In this document: positions 1 to 6,061 of the stretch, one piece after another
How positions within the stretch are numbered: the stretch's first letter is position 1
Layout: each line of letters begins with the position of its first letter
Origin: DP-20 sp964539925
Lineage (GTDB): Bacteria; Desulfobacterota; Binatia; UBA9968
Reading direction: 5' to 3'
NCBI GenBank assembly: GCA_964539925.1
Contig: CAZILB010000172.1
Location: forward strand, 1 to 7,412
DNA length: 7,412 nucleotides
The notes under the pieces: model-generated
Database searches by the model: none
What the model was told of the DNA's origin: nothing
What the model saw: only the letters and a program-made list of their open reading frames with translations
Position numbers and translations under genes: made by a program

Positions 1-1748
1 TCCTGATGGGACTGCTCATTTTTGCCGTTCTCCCAGGTATGAGAAGTGAGAATCAGGGGTACCGATAGCCAGCGCTGCGGGCGGCCATGCTCGGTCAGAT
101 GATTGGCAAAGATGATTTCCTGGCGCAGGGCGCCATGCATTTTTGTGCCGAACGCTTCGTAGGTATGGATCAAATTAATCCCGCCCTTGTTGGCCACCGC
201 GGCGCTGGCGACGGCCTCTTCGTTTAACGCCGTGATGATCGCGCCGTGCAGCGACTCGGGCACGCCGGGCTCCGGATCGGTGACGCGAAATTTGAGCAGC
301 TCCAGCGTTTCGATCAGGCGGTTGGAGCGCATTTCGTCGGGATTCCCCACTCGGGGACGCAGATGCGGGTTGGCTCGCACCGTCGAAGCGAACAATTTAT
401 CCACCGCGGCCATCGGCGACATTCTGTTGATCGCTTCGGGGTTGTCGGCCTCGCCGCCAAGAAACGGCGGCGCGGGAAGCTCGCGCAGCGAGATCTCGCG
501 GTGGACGAGCGCGTGGTCCTTTTCGCGCGGCCGGCCCGAACGATCATGGCGCTGAAGTGTTTCCACGGCATGTTTCAGTTCTTCGGGCTTTACCCAGAGT
601 CTTTTCGCGCCGCGATTGAACTTATCCCTCGCTTGTTTGTCGGTATGCGGATTCGCCATCAGCGGCAGGTTGTGCGCCAGATTGGTGCCCGCGCCGGGAA
701 AGCCGTAGCCCTTCGGCGCCATGGCGACCCCGTGGGGCAGCGCCACCGGATATTTCATTCTCGCTTCGCGGATCTCTTCGGCAGCGGCTTCCAGGCGGCG
801 CTCCATTTCGAAGATCGCCCAGACGAAGGCCGCCGGGTCGCGCCCGTCGAAAACGATCGGATCGAAGGAATTGAGGCGCAGGTGGCGCGCGAACCAAGCC
901 GCACCGCCTTGCTGCGACATGGTGGTGCGCTGGTCGATGCGCCGGCCGTTTTTGATCATGATCGGCGCCACCAGCCCCGAGTCCTCGGCGCGCCACCAGC
1001 GCGGCGCCCAGTCGCCGCCGCGCTGTTCTTCGAACGCCCCGTCCGACAAGAACGCAACCAATCGTTCGCCGGGAAGCGGCATGTGAACGTATTGCAGCTC
1101 GGCGAAGCCGAGGTAGCCGCCTTCGGCCAGACCGCCGGCGGTATGGGCATTGACGTGGCTGCCGAGCGGAGAATCTTGTTTGCCGTCGTCGCCGATGCGG
1201 TAAGAATAAAAATCGCGCACGTAGCGCGTCAGTCCCTCATCGCTGACGCTGTAACGCTGCGCGTGTGCCGGCAGCATGTTGCCGACGATTAGATTCAATG
1301 AATCGATCGCCGCGACGCAGTGCCCTTGTCCCATCAACCAGGCGCGCGTGATGCCGGTCAGCGCGTCGATGGCCAGGTAGCCGGCATAGGCCGGCACCAT
1401 GTTGAGCGCGCCGCCGGTGTGTCCTTCGGGCTGCGGCTTGAAATCCTCCCCGGACAGGGCGCGGCCATCGAGATAGACATTGCGCGCGTAGGTTTCATGA
1501 ACGACCAGCCACATCGCGGCGCTGGTCACCCGATCCAAAGCATGGAGCAGCTCGTATAGAGGCGCGCCGTCGCCCCGAATGTTTTGTTCGGCTAAACGGC
1601 TTGCCATGTCGTGAACCCTCACCTGCGTGACATCGGTGTGGCGGATGACGCCGTAACCTTCGGCCCACCGCGCGAAGGCGCGATCTTCGGCGCGCCGGCG
1701 GGCGGCCGCCTGTCTCGCTCGAATTGCGCTCTGTCTCGGAGTTGCCAT
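1..1748 (-). CDS. XFP-type phosphoketolase, divergent branch (partial, C-terminus off left edge)
   Basis: The reading frame is open for 582 codons from the ATG at 1748 to the left edge. Full-length phosphoketolases are about 800 residues, so roughly the last quarter is missing. XFP enzymes are cytoplasmic, use thiamine diphosphate, and split xylulose-5-P or fructose-6-P with Pi to give acetyl-phosphate. Family landmarks appear in the expected order: GHTGG (109-113), GQGHC (140-144), GSHVN (196-200), the cofactor motif SDGAFEEQ (235-242) with KNG (266-268), AHNLPL (358-363), VGNPDEMRSN (467-476), TYEAF (529-533) and SHTWENGKNEQSHQ (569-582). The histidines and the YEAF glutamate that align with known active-site residues are present. 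Several motifs differ from textbook XFP (GDGEAETG, NGFSHQD), so this is a distant branch, which I recall being labelled xylulose-5-phosphate 3-epimerase in some databases. The start is set by AAGGAGGTG nine bases upstream. Family assignment is firm; substrate is not. Confidence 0.88.
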   Translation of the reverse strand, partial: MATPRQSAIRARQAAARRRAEDRAFARWAEGYGVIRHTDVTQVRVHDMASRLAEQNIRGDGAPLYELLHALDRVTSAAMWLVVHETYARNVYLDGRALSGEDFKPQPEGHTGGALNMVPAYAGYLAIDALTGITRAWLMGQGHCVAAIDSLNLIVGNMLPAHAQRYSVSDEGLTRYVRDFYSYRIGDDGKQDSPLGSHVNAHTAGGLAEGGYLGFAELQYVHMPLPGERLVAFLSDGAFEEQRGGDWAPRWWRAEDSGLVAPIMIKNGRRIDQRTTMSQQGGAAWFARHLRLNSFDPIVFDGRDPAAFVWAIFEMERRLEAAAEEIREARMKYPVALPHGVAMAPKGYGFPGAGTNLAHNLPLMANPHTDKQARDKFNRGAKRLWVKPEELKHAVETLQRHDRSGRPREKDHALVHREISLRELPAPPFLGGEADNPEAINRMSPMAAVDKLFASTVRANPHLRPRVGNPDEMRSNRLIETLELLKFRVTDPEPGVPESLHGAIITALNEEAVASAAVANKGGINLIHTYEAFGTKMHGALRQEIIFANHLTEHGRPQRWLSVPLILTSHTWENGKNEQSHQ

Positions 1749-1757
1749 GGGATTTCT

Positions 1758-1766
1758 CACCTCCTT
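1758..1766 (-). promoter_or_regulatory. Strong ribosome binding site of the phosphoketolase gene
   Basis: AAGGAGGTG on the minus strand, with nine bases between it and the ATG at 1748, is a near-perfect Shine-Dalgarno match. It fixes the start of the phosphoketolase and suggests efficient independent translation, in contrast to the coupled genes upstream. Confidence 0.85.
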
Positions 1767-1780
1767 GAAGTCGAGTCTAA

Positions 1781-1882
1781 GTTCTAAGGTTCAAAGTTTC
1801 GGAAATAGATCCAGCCTTCACTCCATTTTTTCTTGCCTTGAACATTGAACGTTGAACCTTGAACGGAAGTTTTCCTATTTCC
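1781..1882. repeat. TTGAAC heptad tandem repeat with crossing inverted repeats
   Basis: Four back-to-back 7-bp units, nTTGAAC with n = C, A, G, C, occupy 1837-1864. The block has inverted partners nearby: AAGGTTCAA (1786-1794) is the exact reverse complement of 1852-1860, and the match extends outward to GTTC (1781-1784) against GAAC (1861-1864) with a one-base bulge. Separately, GGAAATAG (1801-1808) is the reverse complement of 1875-1882, which includes the ppk2 stop codon. The two pairings interleave, so they would be mutually exclusive or form a pseudoknot in RNA. The element fills most of the 126-bp gap between ppk2 and the phosphoketolase gene. It could be a dispersed intergenic repeat or an intercistronic RNA structure. 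The repeats are plainly visible; the role is unknown. Confidence 0.7.
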
Positions 1883-2759
1883 CCTCCTTTTGGAGCATGC
1901 GCTTAATCTGTTTCAATTCTTTCAAATGTCGTTTGCCGGAGGCCGGATAACTCATGCGCAGGGTTTGCATCGTTTCGACGATAATTTGCGAAACGATCAA
2001 GCGCGCGTTTCGTTTGTCGTCGGCGGGGACCGCATACCAGGGCGCGACCTCGCTTGTGGTGGCGCTCAGGCAATCCTCATAGGCGAATTGAAACTTGTCC
2101 CATAGCCGGCGGATCTCGATGTCGGCGCGGGTGAGCTTCCAATTTTTATCCGGCGTGGCGATCCGCGCCAAGAGCCGGCGGCGCTGTTCCTCTTTGGATA
2201 GATGGAGAAAAAATTTCACGATGCGGGTGCCGTTGCGGTGCAGATAATCCTCCAGATGGACGATGTCGCGGCAGCGCTCGCGCCAGATTGTCTTTGGATC
2301 GACGAACTCTTCAGGCAGGCGCTGGCGCTCGAAGACTTCGGGGATGACGCGCACGATCAGCACTTCCTCGTAGTAGGAGCGGTCGAAGATGCCGATGCGG
2401 CCCCGCTCAGGCAGCCTCTTGTTGGTGCGCCAGAGAAAGTCATGATCCAGCTCTTCGTCGCTGGGCGGTCCGAAACTGAAAACCTGGCAGCCCTGGGGGT
2501 TGACGCCGGACATCACGTGCTTGATCGCCCCGCCTTTGCCCGCGGTGTCCATCCCCTGAAATATCAGCAGCAGCGCGTAGCGATTATGCGCATAGAGGAC
2601 GCTTTGCAGCTCGCTGATTTCCGCGCGGTATTCGGCGAGCAGCTTGCGGTACTGTTTATTCGATTTGCTGAGCGGCTTGACGTTGGTCGGTCGCTTGCCG
2701 AGATCCGCCTTGGCTCCCGGACGGAGGCGATAGTCGTCCAGGTCGCAATTGAAATTCAT
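1875..2759 (-). CDS. ppk2: Polyphosphate kinase 2 family, class III-like polyphosphate:nucleotide phosphotransferase
   Basis: This 294-residue cytoplasmic protein is a single-domain PPK2, the usual length for the family. PPK2 enzymes move phosphate between polyphosphate and nucleotides. Visible are the Walker A loop GMDTAGKGG (69-77), the Walker B region FDRSYYEEV (125-133), and the basic lid KEEQRRRLLARIATPDKNWK (189-208). The EEVLIVRV context after Walker B resembles class III enzymes, which can phosphorylate both AMP and ADP, rather than class I enzymes with FDRSWYNRAG. Class III members I recall often have Asn where this protein has the Asp of FDRS, so exact nucleotide preference is uncertain. 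The ATG at 2759 overlaps the TGA of the upstream transporter gene (ATGA), and GAGGGGGAAAGCCT lies just before it inside that gene, indicating translational coupling. The pairing with a phosphate importer suggests a role in phosphate storage or ATP regeneration from polyphosphate. Confidence 0.93.
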   Translation of the reverse strand: MNFNCDLDDYRLRPGAKADLGKRPTNVKPLSKSNKQYRKLLAEYRAEISELQSVLYAHNRYALLLIFQGMDTAGKGGAIKHVMSGVNPQGCQVFSFGPPSDEELDHDFLWRTNKRLPERGRIGIFDRSYYEEVLIVRVIPEVFERQRLPEEFVDPKTIWRERCRDIVHLEDYLHRNGTRIVKFFLHLSKEEQRRRLLARIATPDKNWKLTRADIEIRRLWDKFQFAYEDCLSATTSEVAPWYAVPADDKRNARLIVSQIIVETMQTLRMSYPASGKRHLKELKQIKRMLQKEGK

Positions 2760-4420
2760 AGGCTTTCCCCCTCGTTTTTCGCCATTGTCCAGGCGTCTGA
2801 CGAATCGTTCGGGTGAGTTTCGACGGTCGCTGCCGTAGTCTCCGAGTTGCCGGCGGCGCCGAGGTAGTTACAGATGCGCCAGGTGTGATGGCTTACGCGT
2901 TCGAGCCAGCGCATGGTATCGAGTCGGTTGAGTGCCGCGGTCGGGCCCCAGTTTCCCTGGGTTGTGCCGATGAGGATGCCCGGGCGATCCTGGCGCTGGC
3001 GCTCGGCCAATTCAACCGAGCACTTTTCCAGGTTTTCCAACCAATCGGTTGGGGCGCGGCCCTGTAACCCGGCGCGAGCCAACTCCAAGAAGTCCCGGGT
3101 CTGGCGCAGCTCTGCGTGTACGCGCTCTTCGTTTAGCAACTGCCGTAAATCAATGGGCGGTTGCAGGCGCGGATGCAGTCGCACCATGTGGTCGATGGCG
3201 TGCATCTGCGCCAGGTGCGCGGCGGATACGGCCTGCGCTTCGGCGACCGGCGGAATCTTGGCAAAAAAATTCTGAATGTCGTCGAGCGCTTGTTGCAGCT
3301 CTGCCGGGCGGGCTTCGTCCCATCCCTCGCCCTGGCCGGCCAGTTTGTCGCGCAGGACGGCAAACATTTCGCAGGCCATCTCCTTCAAGGCGCGCCGCGT
3401 CGCCTCCAGCGCCACCGCGGGCACATTGAGCAGGGTGGGATCGAGATGGCGCGTGAACGTCGGTTCTTTTTCGGGCAGCCATCGTTCAATCTGTTGTGCA
3501 AAGCGGTCCACCCGCGGCAAAAACAGCGCTGCTCCCGCGGCGATAAACGCGGTGTGAAAGGCCGCCAGGCTGACCGCTCCGGCCTCCAAGCTCAAGTGGC
3601 TCTGTGCCGCTCTGATCGCCCACAGAAAGCCGGGCAAGAACACGATCGCGATGAGGCCCGTTGCCAGATTGAACAGCACATGGGCCAGCGCGGTGCGTTT
3701 GGTCGATACGCTCGCGCCGATGGCGGCCAAGGCGCCGGTCAGCGTCGTGCCGACGGCGCCGCCGATGACCAGAGACGCCGCCTGCTCGAAATTGACCGAA
3801 CCGGTATGCAAAGCGGTCAACGTCGTAGCCATGGCCGCGCTCGACGATTGCATGATGACGGTCATTGCCATGCCGACCAGCATCATCATGAAATGGCTCA
3901 AAAAACCGCCCGAGGGCATTTCCGAGAATTTGAAAGCTCCCGACAGCCCCTGCATGCCGTTCTGCAAGGTTTCGATGCCGACGAAGATGAGACCGAATCC
4001 CGCCAGCGCCAGGCCCGCTGATTTCCAGCGCCCGCGCGCGAGCAGTTTGACAAAGGCGCCGATCCCGACCAGCGACAGCGCATAGTATCCCACGTTGATC
4101 TTGAGACCGATGACGGAAACGATCCATCCTGTGCTGGTGGTGCCGAGGCTGGCGCCGAGCACGACACCGATAGCCTGCGGGAATGTGAGCAGTCCGGCGC
4201 TGACAAAACCGATCACCATGACGGTGGTCGCGCTGGAGGACTGCACCAGCGCCGTCGCCAAAGCCCCCGAGGCAAACGCTTTGATAGGACTGCCGGTGAA
4301 CTGGACCAGCACCCGCCGCAAGGAATCGCCGGCGAAGGCTTTGAGTCCGTCGCTCAACAGCGCCATGCCGAGCAGGAACAAACCGATCCCGCCGACAAGC
4401 GGAAAAATAATGCCGGTCAT
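2756..4420 (-). CDS. Na+/phosphate cotransporter (NptA/YjbB-type) with PhoU-like C-terminal domain
   Basis: This 554-residue inner-membrane protein has the two-repeat architecture of bacterial Na+/Pi cotransporters. The first half carries QSSSATT (60-66) followed by LGASLGTTSTG (88-98). The second carries QSSSAAMATT (191-200) followed by IGGAVGTTLTG (219-229). These paired QSSS and GTT motifs form the ion and phosphate site in the family. Hydrophobic segments fill residues 1-300. From about 325 to 525 the protein is soluble, helical and rich in His, Arg and Glu, consistent with the PhoU-like domain seen in long family members. The N-terminus reads like other family members, which supports the ATG at 4420, although no good Shine-Dalgarno precedes it. 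The stop overlaps the start of ppk2. Expected role: Na+-driven Pi movement across the inner membrane. Direction (uptake or efflux) cannot be read from sequence. Confidence 0.92.
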   Translation of the reverse strand: MTGIIFPLVGGIGLFLLGMALLSDGLKAFAGDSLRRVLVQFTGSPIKAFASGALATALVQSSSATTVMVIGFVSAGLLTFPQAIGVVLGASLGTTSTGWIVSVIGLKINVGYYALSLVGIGAFVKLLARGRWKSAGLALAGFGLIFVGIETLQNGMQGLSGAFKFSEMPSGGFLSHFMMMLVGMAMTVIMQSSSAAMATTLTALHTGSVNFEQAASLVIGGAVGTTLTGALAAIGASVSTKRTALAHVLFNLATGLIAIVFLPGFLWAIRAAQSHLSLEAGAVSLAAFHTAFIAAGAALFLPRVDRFAQQIERWLPEKEPTFTRHLDPTLLNVPAVALEATRRALKEMACEMFAVLRDKLAGQGEGWDEARPAELQQALDDIQNFFAKIPPVAEAQAVSAAHLAQMHAIDHMVRLHPRLQPPIDLRQLLNEERVHAELRQTRDFLELARAGLQGRAPTDWLENLEKCSVELAERQRQDRPGILIGTTQGNWGPTAALNRLDTMRWLERVSHHTWRICNYLGAAGNSETTAATVETHPNDSSDAWTMAKNEGESL

Positions 4421-4486
4421 GTGTTCGCCGGTGCGGTGTTGCCAACGCTTTTTTACATTAAAGATGCCGAGAAAAGTTCTTCAGCT

Positions 4487-4511
4487 GTCACCCTGAACGA
4501 AGTGAAGGGTC
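4487..4511 (+). repeat. 25-bp dispersed-type hairpin repeat, unit 1
   Basis: The unit begins GTCACCCT and ends AGGGTC around a GAACGAAGTGA core. Its ends form a 5-bp stem (ACCCT with AGGGT). An inverted second copy lies 20 bp away at 4532-4556. The pattern GTCAnnCTnAnCGAAGnGAAGnnTC resembles short intergenic repeats that I recall from several metagenomic lineages. Confidence 0.75.
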
Positions 4512-4531
4512 CCAGGTGTTTGCAACGACGA

Positions 4532-4556
4532 GATTCTTCGCTTCGCTTAGAATGAC
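4532..4556 (-). repeat. 25-bp dispersed-type hairpin repeat, unit 2 (inverted)
   Basis: Read on the minus strand, this begins GTCATTCT and ends AGAATC around an AAGCGAAGCGA core. It matches unit 1 at 18 of 25 positions, and every difference is a transition. Its stem is ATTCT with AGAAT, where unit 1 has ACCCT with AGGGT, so both sides of the stem changed together. Unit 1 in the opposite orientation sits 20 bp away, so the pair could also form one long imperfect cruciform. Confidence 0.75.
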
Positions 4557-4599
4557 AATCAAAAGCAAGAGATTTATGACGCACAACCCTGGGCCATGT

Positions 4600-4623
4600 T
4601 GCGGCGCGCGATGCGGCGCCGCA
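4600..4623 (-). terminator. GC-rich hairpin just after the baeRF gene, possible terminator
   Basis: TGCGGCGC (4600-4607) pairs with GCGCCGCA (4616-4623), giving an 8-bp GC stem with an 8-nt loop that begins 8 bases past the baeRF stop codon. The inner part also contains a 12-bp perfect palindrome (4612-4623), an alternative fold. There is no T-run after it on the minus strand, so intrinsic termination is doubtful; RNA 3'-end protection or a dispersed palindrome are alternatives. Confidence 0.35.
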
Positions 4624-4631
4624 GGCCGGGC

Positions 4632-5780
4632 TTAGAAACGATAGAGCGCGGCGACTCCGGTTGGCGTCGGCATGCGCTCGGACGGAACGATGACGATCTG
4701 CCCGCCCTTTTTGAGCACCAGGTCGCCGAGGTCGTCGAGCAGGTCGTTAACTTCCGGGTGTGCGAGATCGGCCGGCTCGATCCTCCCCGACGCGTAATCG
4801 ATACGCCCGGGGATATGTCGATCCGCTTCGATCAAAAGTGTCCCGACCCGTCCTGCGATCGCCGCTTCGGCCACGAGCGAAGGATCTTCGGCACCGAGCC
4901 CTTTGGGCTTGGCGGCGCCGAATTCTTCGAGGAACCCTGTAAGGCGCGTGAGATAGCGCGGTTCGACGACACGCCAGGCGCGTTCGCGCAGCGTATCGAT
5001 GGACAGGGCGGACGGATCGGTTTCGATACCTTCGGGCAGTAAAAAAGGGTTCTGACTCACCTGGCGAAAAGTACTGTGATACTCGGTCAGAGCCGCTAAA
5101 ATCAGCGGCAGGCCGGAAGGTTTCGAGTGGTGCTGCAAGATCGCGCGATCGACGGCGCGAAAGAATTTTTCCGCGTCTTTGTCGAGCTCGTCCTTTTTCG
5201 AGCCGTGGCCATGGCGCATGGCGGTTCCGCCGGCGCCCATGCCGTAAGAGGCGACGGTTTGGTGCGGCTCGGTAAGTTCCTCGCCCAGGGCCTCCTTGAT
5301 CGTGGCCGGGATCCCGGGCGCCAAATCGATTTCGTCAAGAGCGTCCCGATTACCCTCGAACAATTTTATCTTCTGGCGGTCCAATCCAAGGACCTGGTAG
5401 CGGTCCGCCGACTGCAGGATACGGAACAGAGGCTTGATGTGAAGACTCTCAGCGACGACTGCAAGCTCGACTACGGGGCGCTGCAAACGGTAAACCCGAA
5501 AGAAGTTCGGCGCCCCCAACACCGCCAAGCCATCGAGCGTATGCATCCAAAATTCGCGATTTTCAGCCAGAGCCAGAAAGGGTTCGAGAAGCGGTTGGGC
5601 TTGACGGGAGGTAAATTTCTGCCGTAGCGACTCGTCCAACGATTTAATCAGATTGCGGAAACGGATCGGGTCCTGCGCGTTATCCGGCCGGTGCCGGTGG
5701 GTCGGTTGATAAAGCGACAAACACGGAGGTTCGTGCGAGTTCAATAACCCGGCGGCGTAATCGTTGGTGAGTGAATCCAT
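4632..5780 (-). CDS. baeRF-family protein (bacterial archaeo-eukaryotic release factor-like, family 3 type)
   Basis: This 382-residue soluble protein matches the baeRF group, bacterial relatives of archaeal and eukaryotic release factor 1 and Pelota. The N-terminal domain (about 10-145) has the characteristic LSLYQPTHRHRPDNAQDPIR (21-40), a central GLAVLGAP strand, then HIKPLFRIL and YQVLGLDRQKIKLFEGNRD (128-146). The middle domain (150-270) has a glycine- and histidine-rich loop GMGAGGTAMRHGHGSKKDE (180-198) followed by a helix KFFRAVDRAI. The C-terminal L7Ae-like domain (about 275-382) ends in GVAALYRF. Relatives such as Balon bind ribosomes in dormancy, but the function of this subfamily is not established. 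The ATG at 5780 is chosen because AGGAG lies 5 bases upstream and the conserved region begins about 20 residues later. The frame stays open further upstream, but that extension is low-complexity and Arg-rich. It is divergent from the LOG gene. Confidence 0.8.
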   Translation of the reverse strand: MDSLTNDYAAGLLNSHEPPCLSLYQPTHRHRPDNAQDPIRFRNLIKSLDESLRQKFTSRQAQPLLEPFLALAENREFWMHTLDGLAVLGAPNFFRVYRLQRPVVELAVVAESLHIKPLFRILQSADRYQVLGLDRQKIKLFEGNRDALDEIDLAPGIPATIKEALGEELTEPHQTVASYGMGAGGTAMRHGHGSKKDELDKDAEKFFRAVDRAILQHHSKPSGLPLILAALTEYHSTFRQVSQNPFLLPEGIETDPSALSIDTLRERAWRVVEPRYLTRLTGFLEEFGAAKPKGLGAEDPSLVAEAAIAGRVGTLLIEADRHIPGRIDYASGRIEPADLAHPEVNDLLDDLGDLVLKKGGQIVIVPSERMPTPTGVAALYRF

Positions 5781-5785
5781 ATAAT

Positions 5786-5790
5786 CTCCT
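5786..5790 (-). promoter_or_regulatory. Ribosome binding site that sets the baeRF start
   Basis: AGGAG on the minus strand lies 5 bases before the ATG at 5780. It argues against the longer open frame that begins at 6077, which would extend through the LOG ribosome binding site and into its coding sequence on the other strand. Confidence 0.75.
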
Positions 5791-6047
5791 GGCCATCGAC
5801 ATCGAACTTTGGCGACATTCGAAAAGTTGTGATTTCCCGCGGCGCGGGCGCATTTTGTAAACCCAAGGTAACACTTGATCGCAGCCGGTGAAAGTCGGCT
5901 TGGCACAATTATCCCCGCCCGATCAGCGTAATGATCGTCGCACCGGCGAGGCTGAAGCAGAATCCGCCGTCGTCGCGATTTGTCTCTCCATGCAACATTT
6001 GATTGTATACGAGCCTGGAAAAGTTTGTTACGGAGTCGCCCAAGCAC
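5791..6047. promoter_or_regulatory. Divergent intergenic region between baeRF and LOG genes
   Basis: The promoters for both divergent genes should lie in this stretch. It contains small inverted repeats (CCCGC/GCGGG near 5835, AGCCG/CGGCT at 5882-5899). On the plus strand, TTGTCT (5980-5985) and TGTATA (6004-6009) with 18-bp spacing could be a weak sigma-70 type promoter for the LOG gene, but the match to consensus is poor. I see no clear sigma-54 element or operator. Confidence 0.3.
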
Positions 6048-6053
6048 AAGGAG
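6048..6053 (+). promoter_or_regulatory. Ribosome binding site that sets the LOG start
   Basis: AAGGAG lies 8 bases before the ATG at 6062. This supports the 258-residue product over a start at 5888, whose extra 58 residues do not resemble the family. Confidence 0.8.
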
Positions 6054-6061
6054 ATCGCTGC

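Larger units (their letters stand above)
4421..4631. other. Intergenic region upstream of the transporter gene
   Basis: These 211 bp separate the stop of the baeRF gene from the start of the transporter gene, both on the minus strand. They hold a pair of inverted repeat units (4487-4556) and a GC-rich palindrome (4600-4623). The transporter promoter probably lies here. The part nearest the start is AT-rich (about 4450-4463, with TTTAAT on the minus strand as a possible -10), but I found no convincing -35 at standard spacing. No open reading frame here looks coding. Confidence 0.5.

Noticed and set aside
246..1292. Long plus-strand open frame (348 codons) opposite the phosphoketolase
   Set aside because: It lies wholly antisense to a recognisable XFP gene. 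The translation is rich in Arg, Ala and His with no motif, as expected from the complementary frame of a GC-rich gene.
1837..1864. CRISPR array
   Set aside because: Units are only 7 bp and directly adjacent, without spacers; no cas genes nearby.
3161..4021. Plus-strand open frame of 286 codons opposite the Na+/Pi transporter
   Set aside because: Low-complexity Arg/Gln/His-rich translation antisense to a well-supported membrane protein; no ribosome binding site.
5888..6061. Upstream start for the LOG gene
   Set aside because: The 58 added residues do not look like the family, and the ATG at 6062 has AAGGAG eight bases before it.
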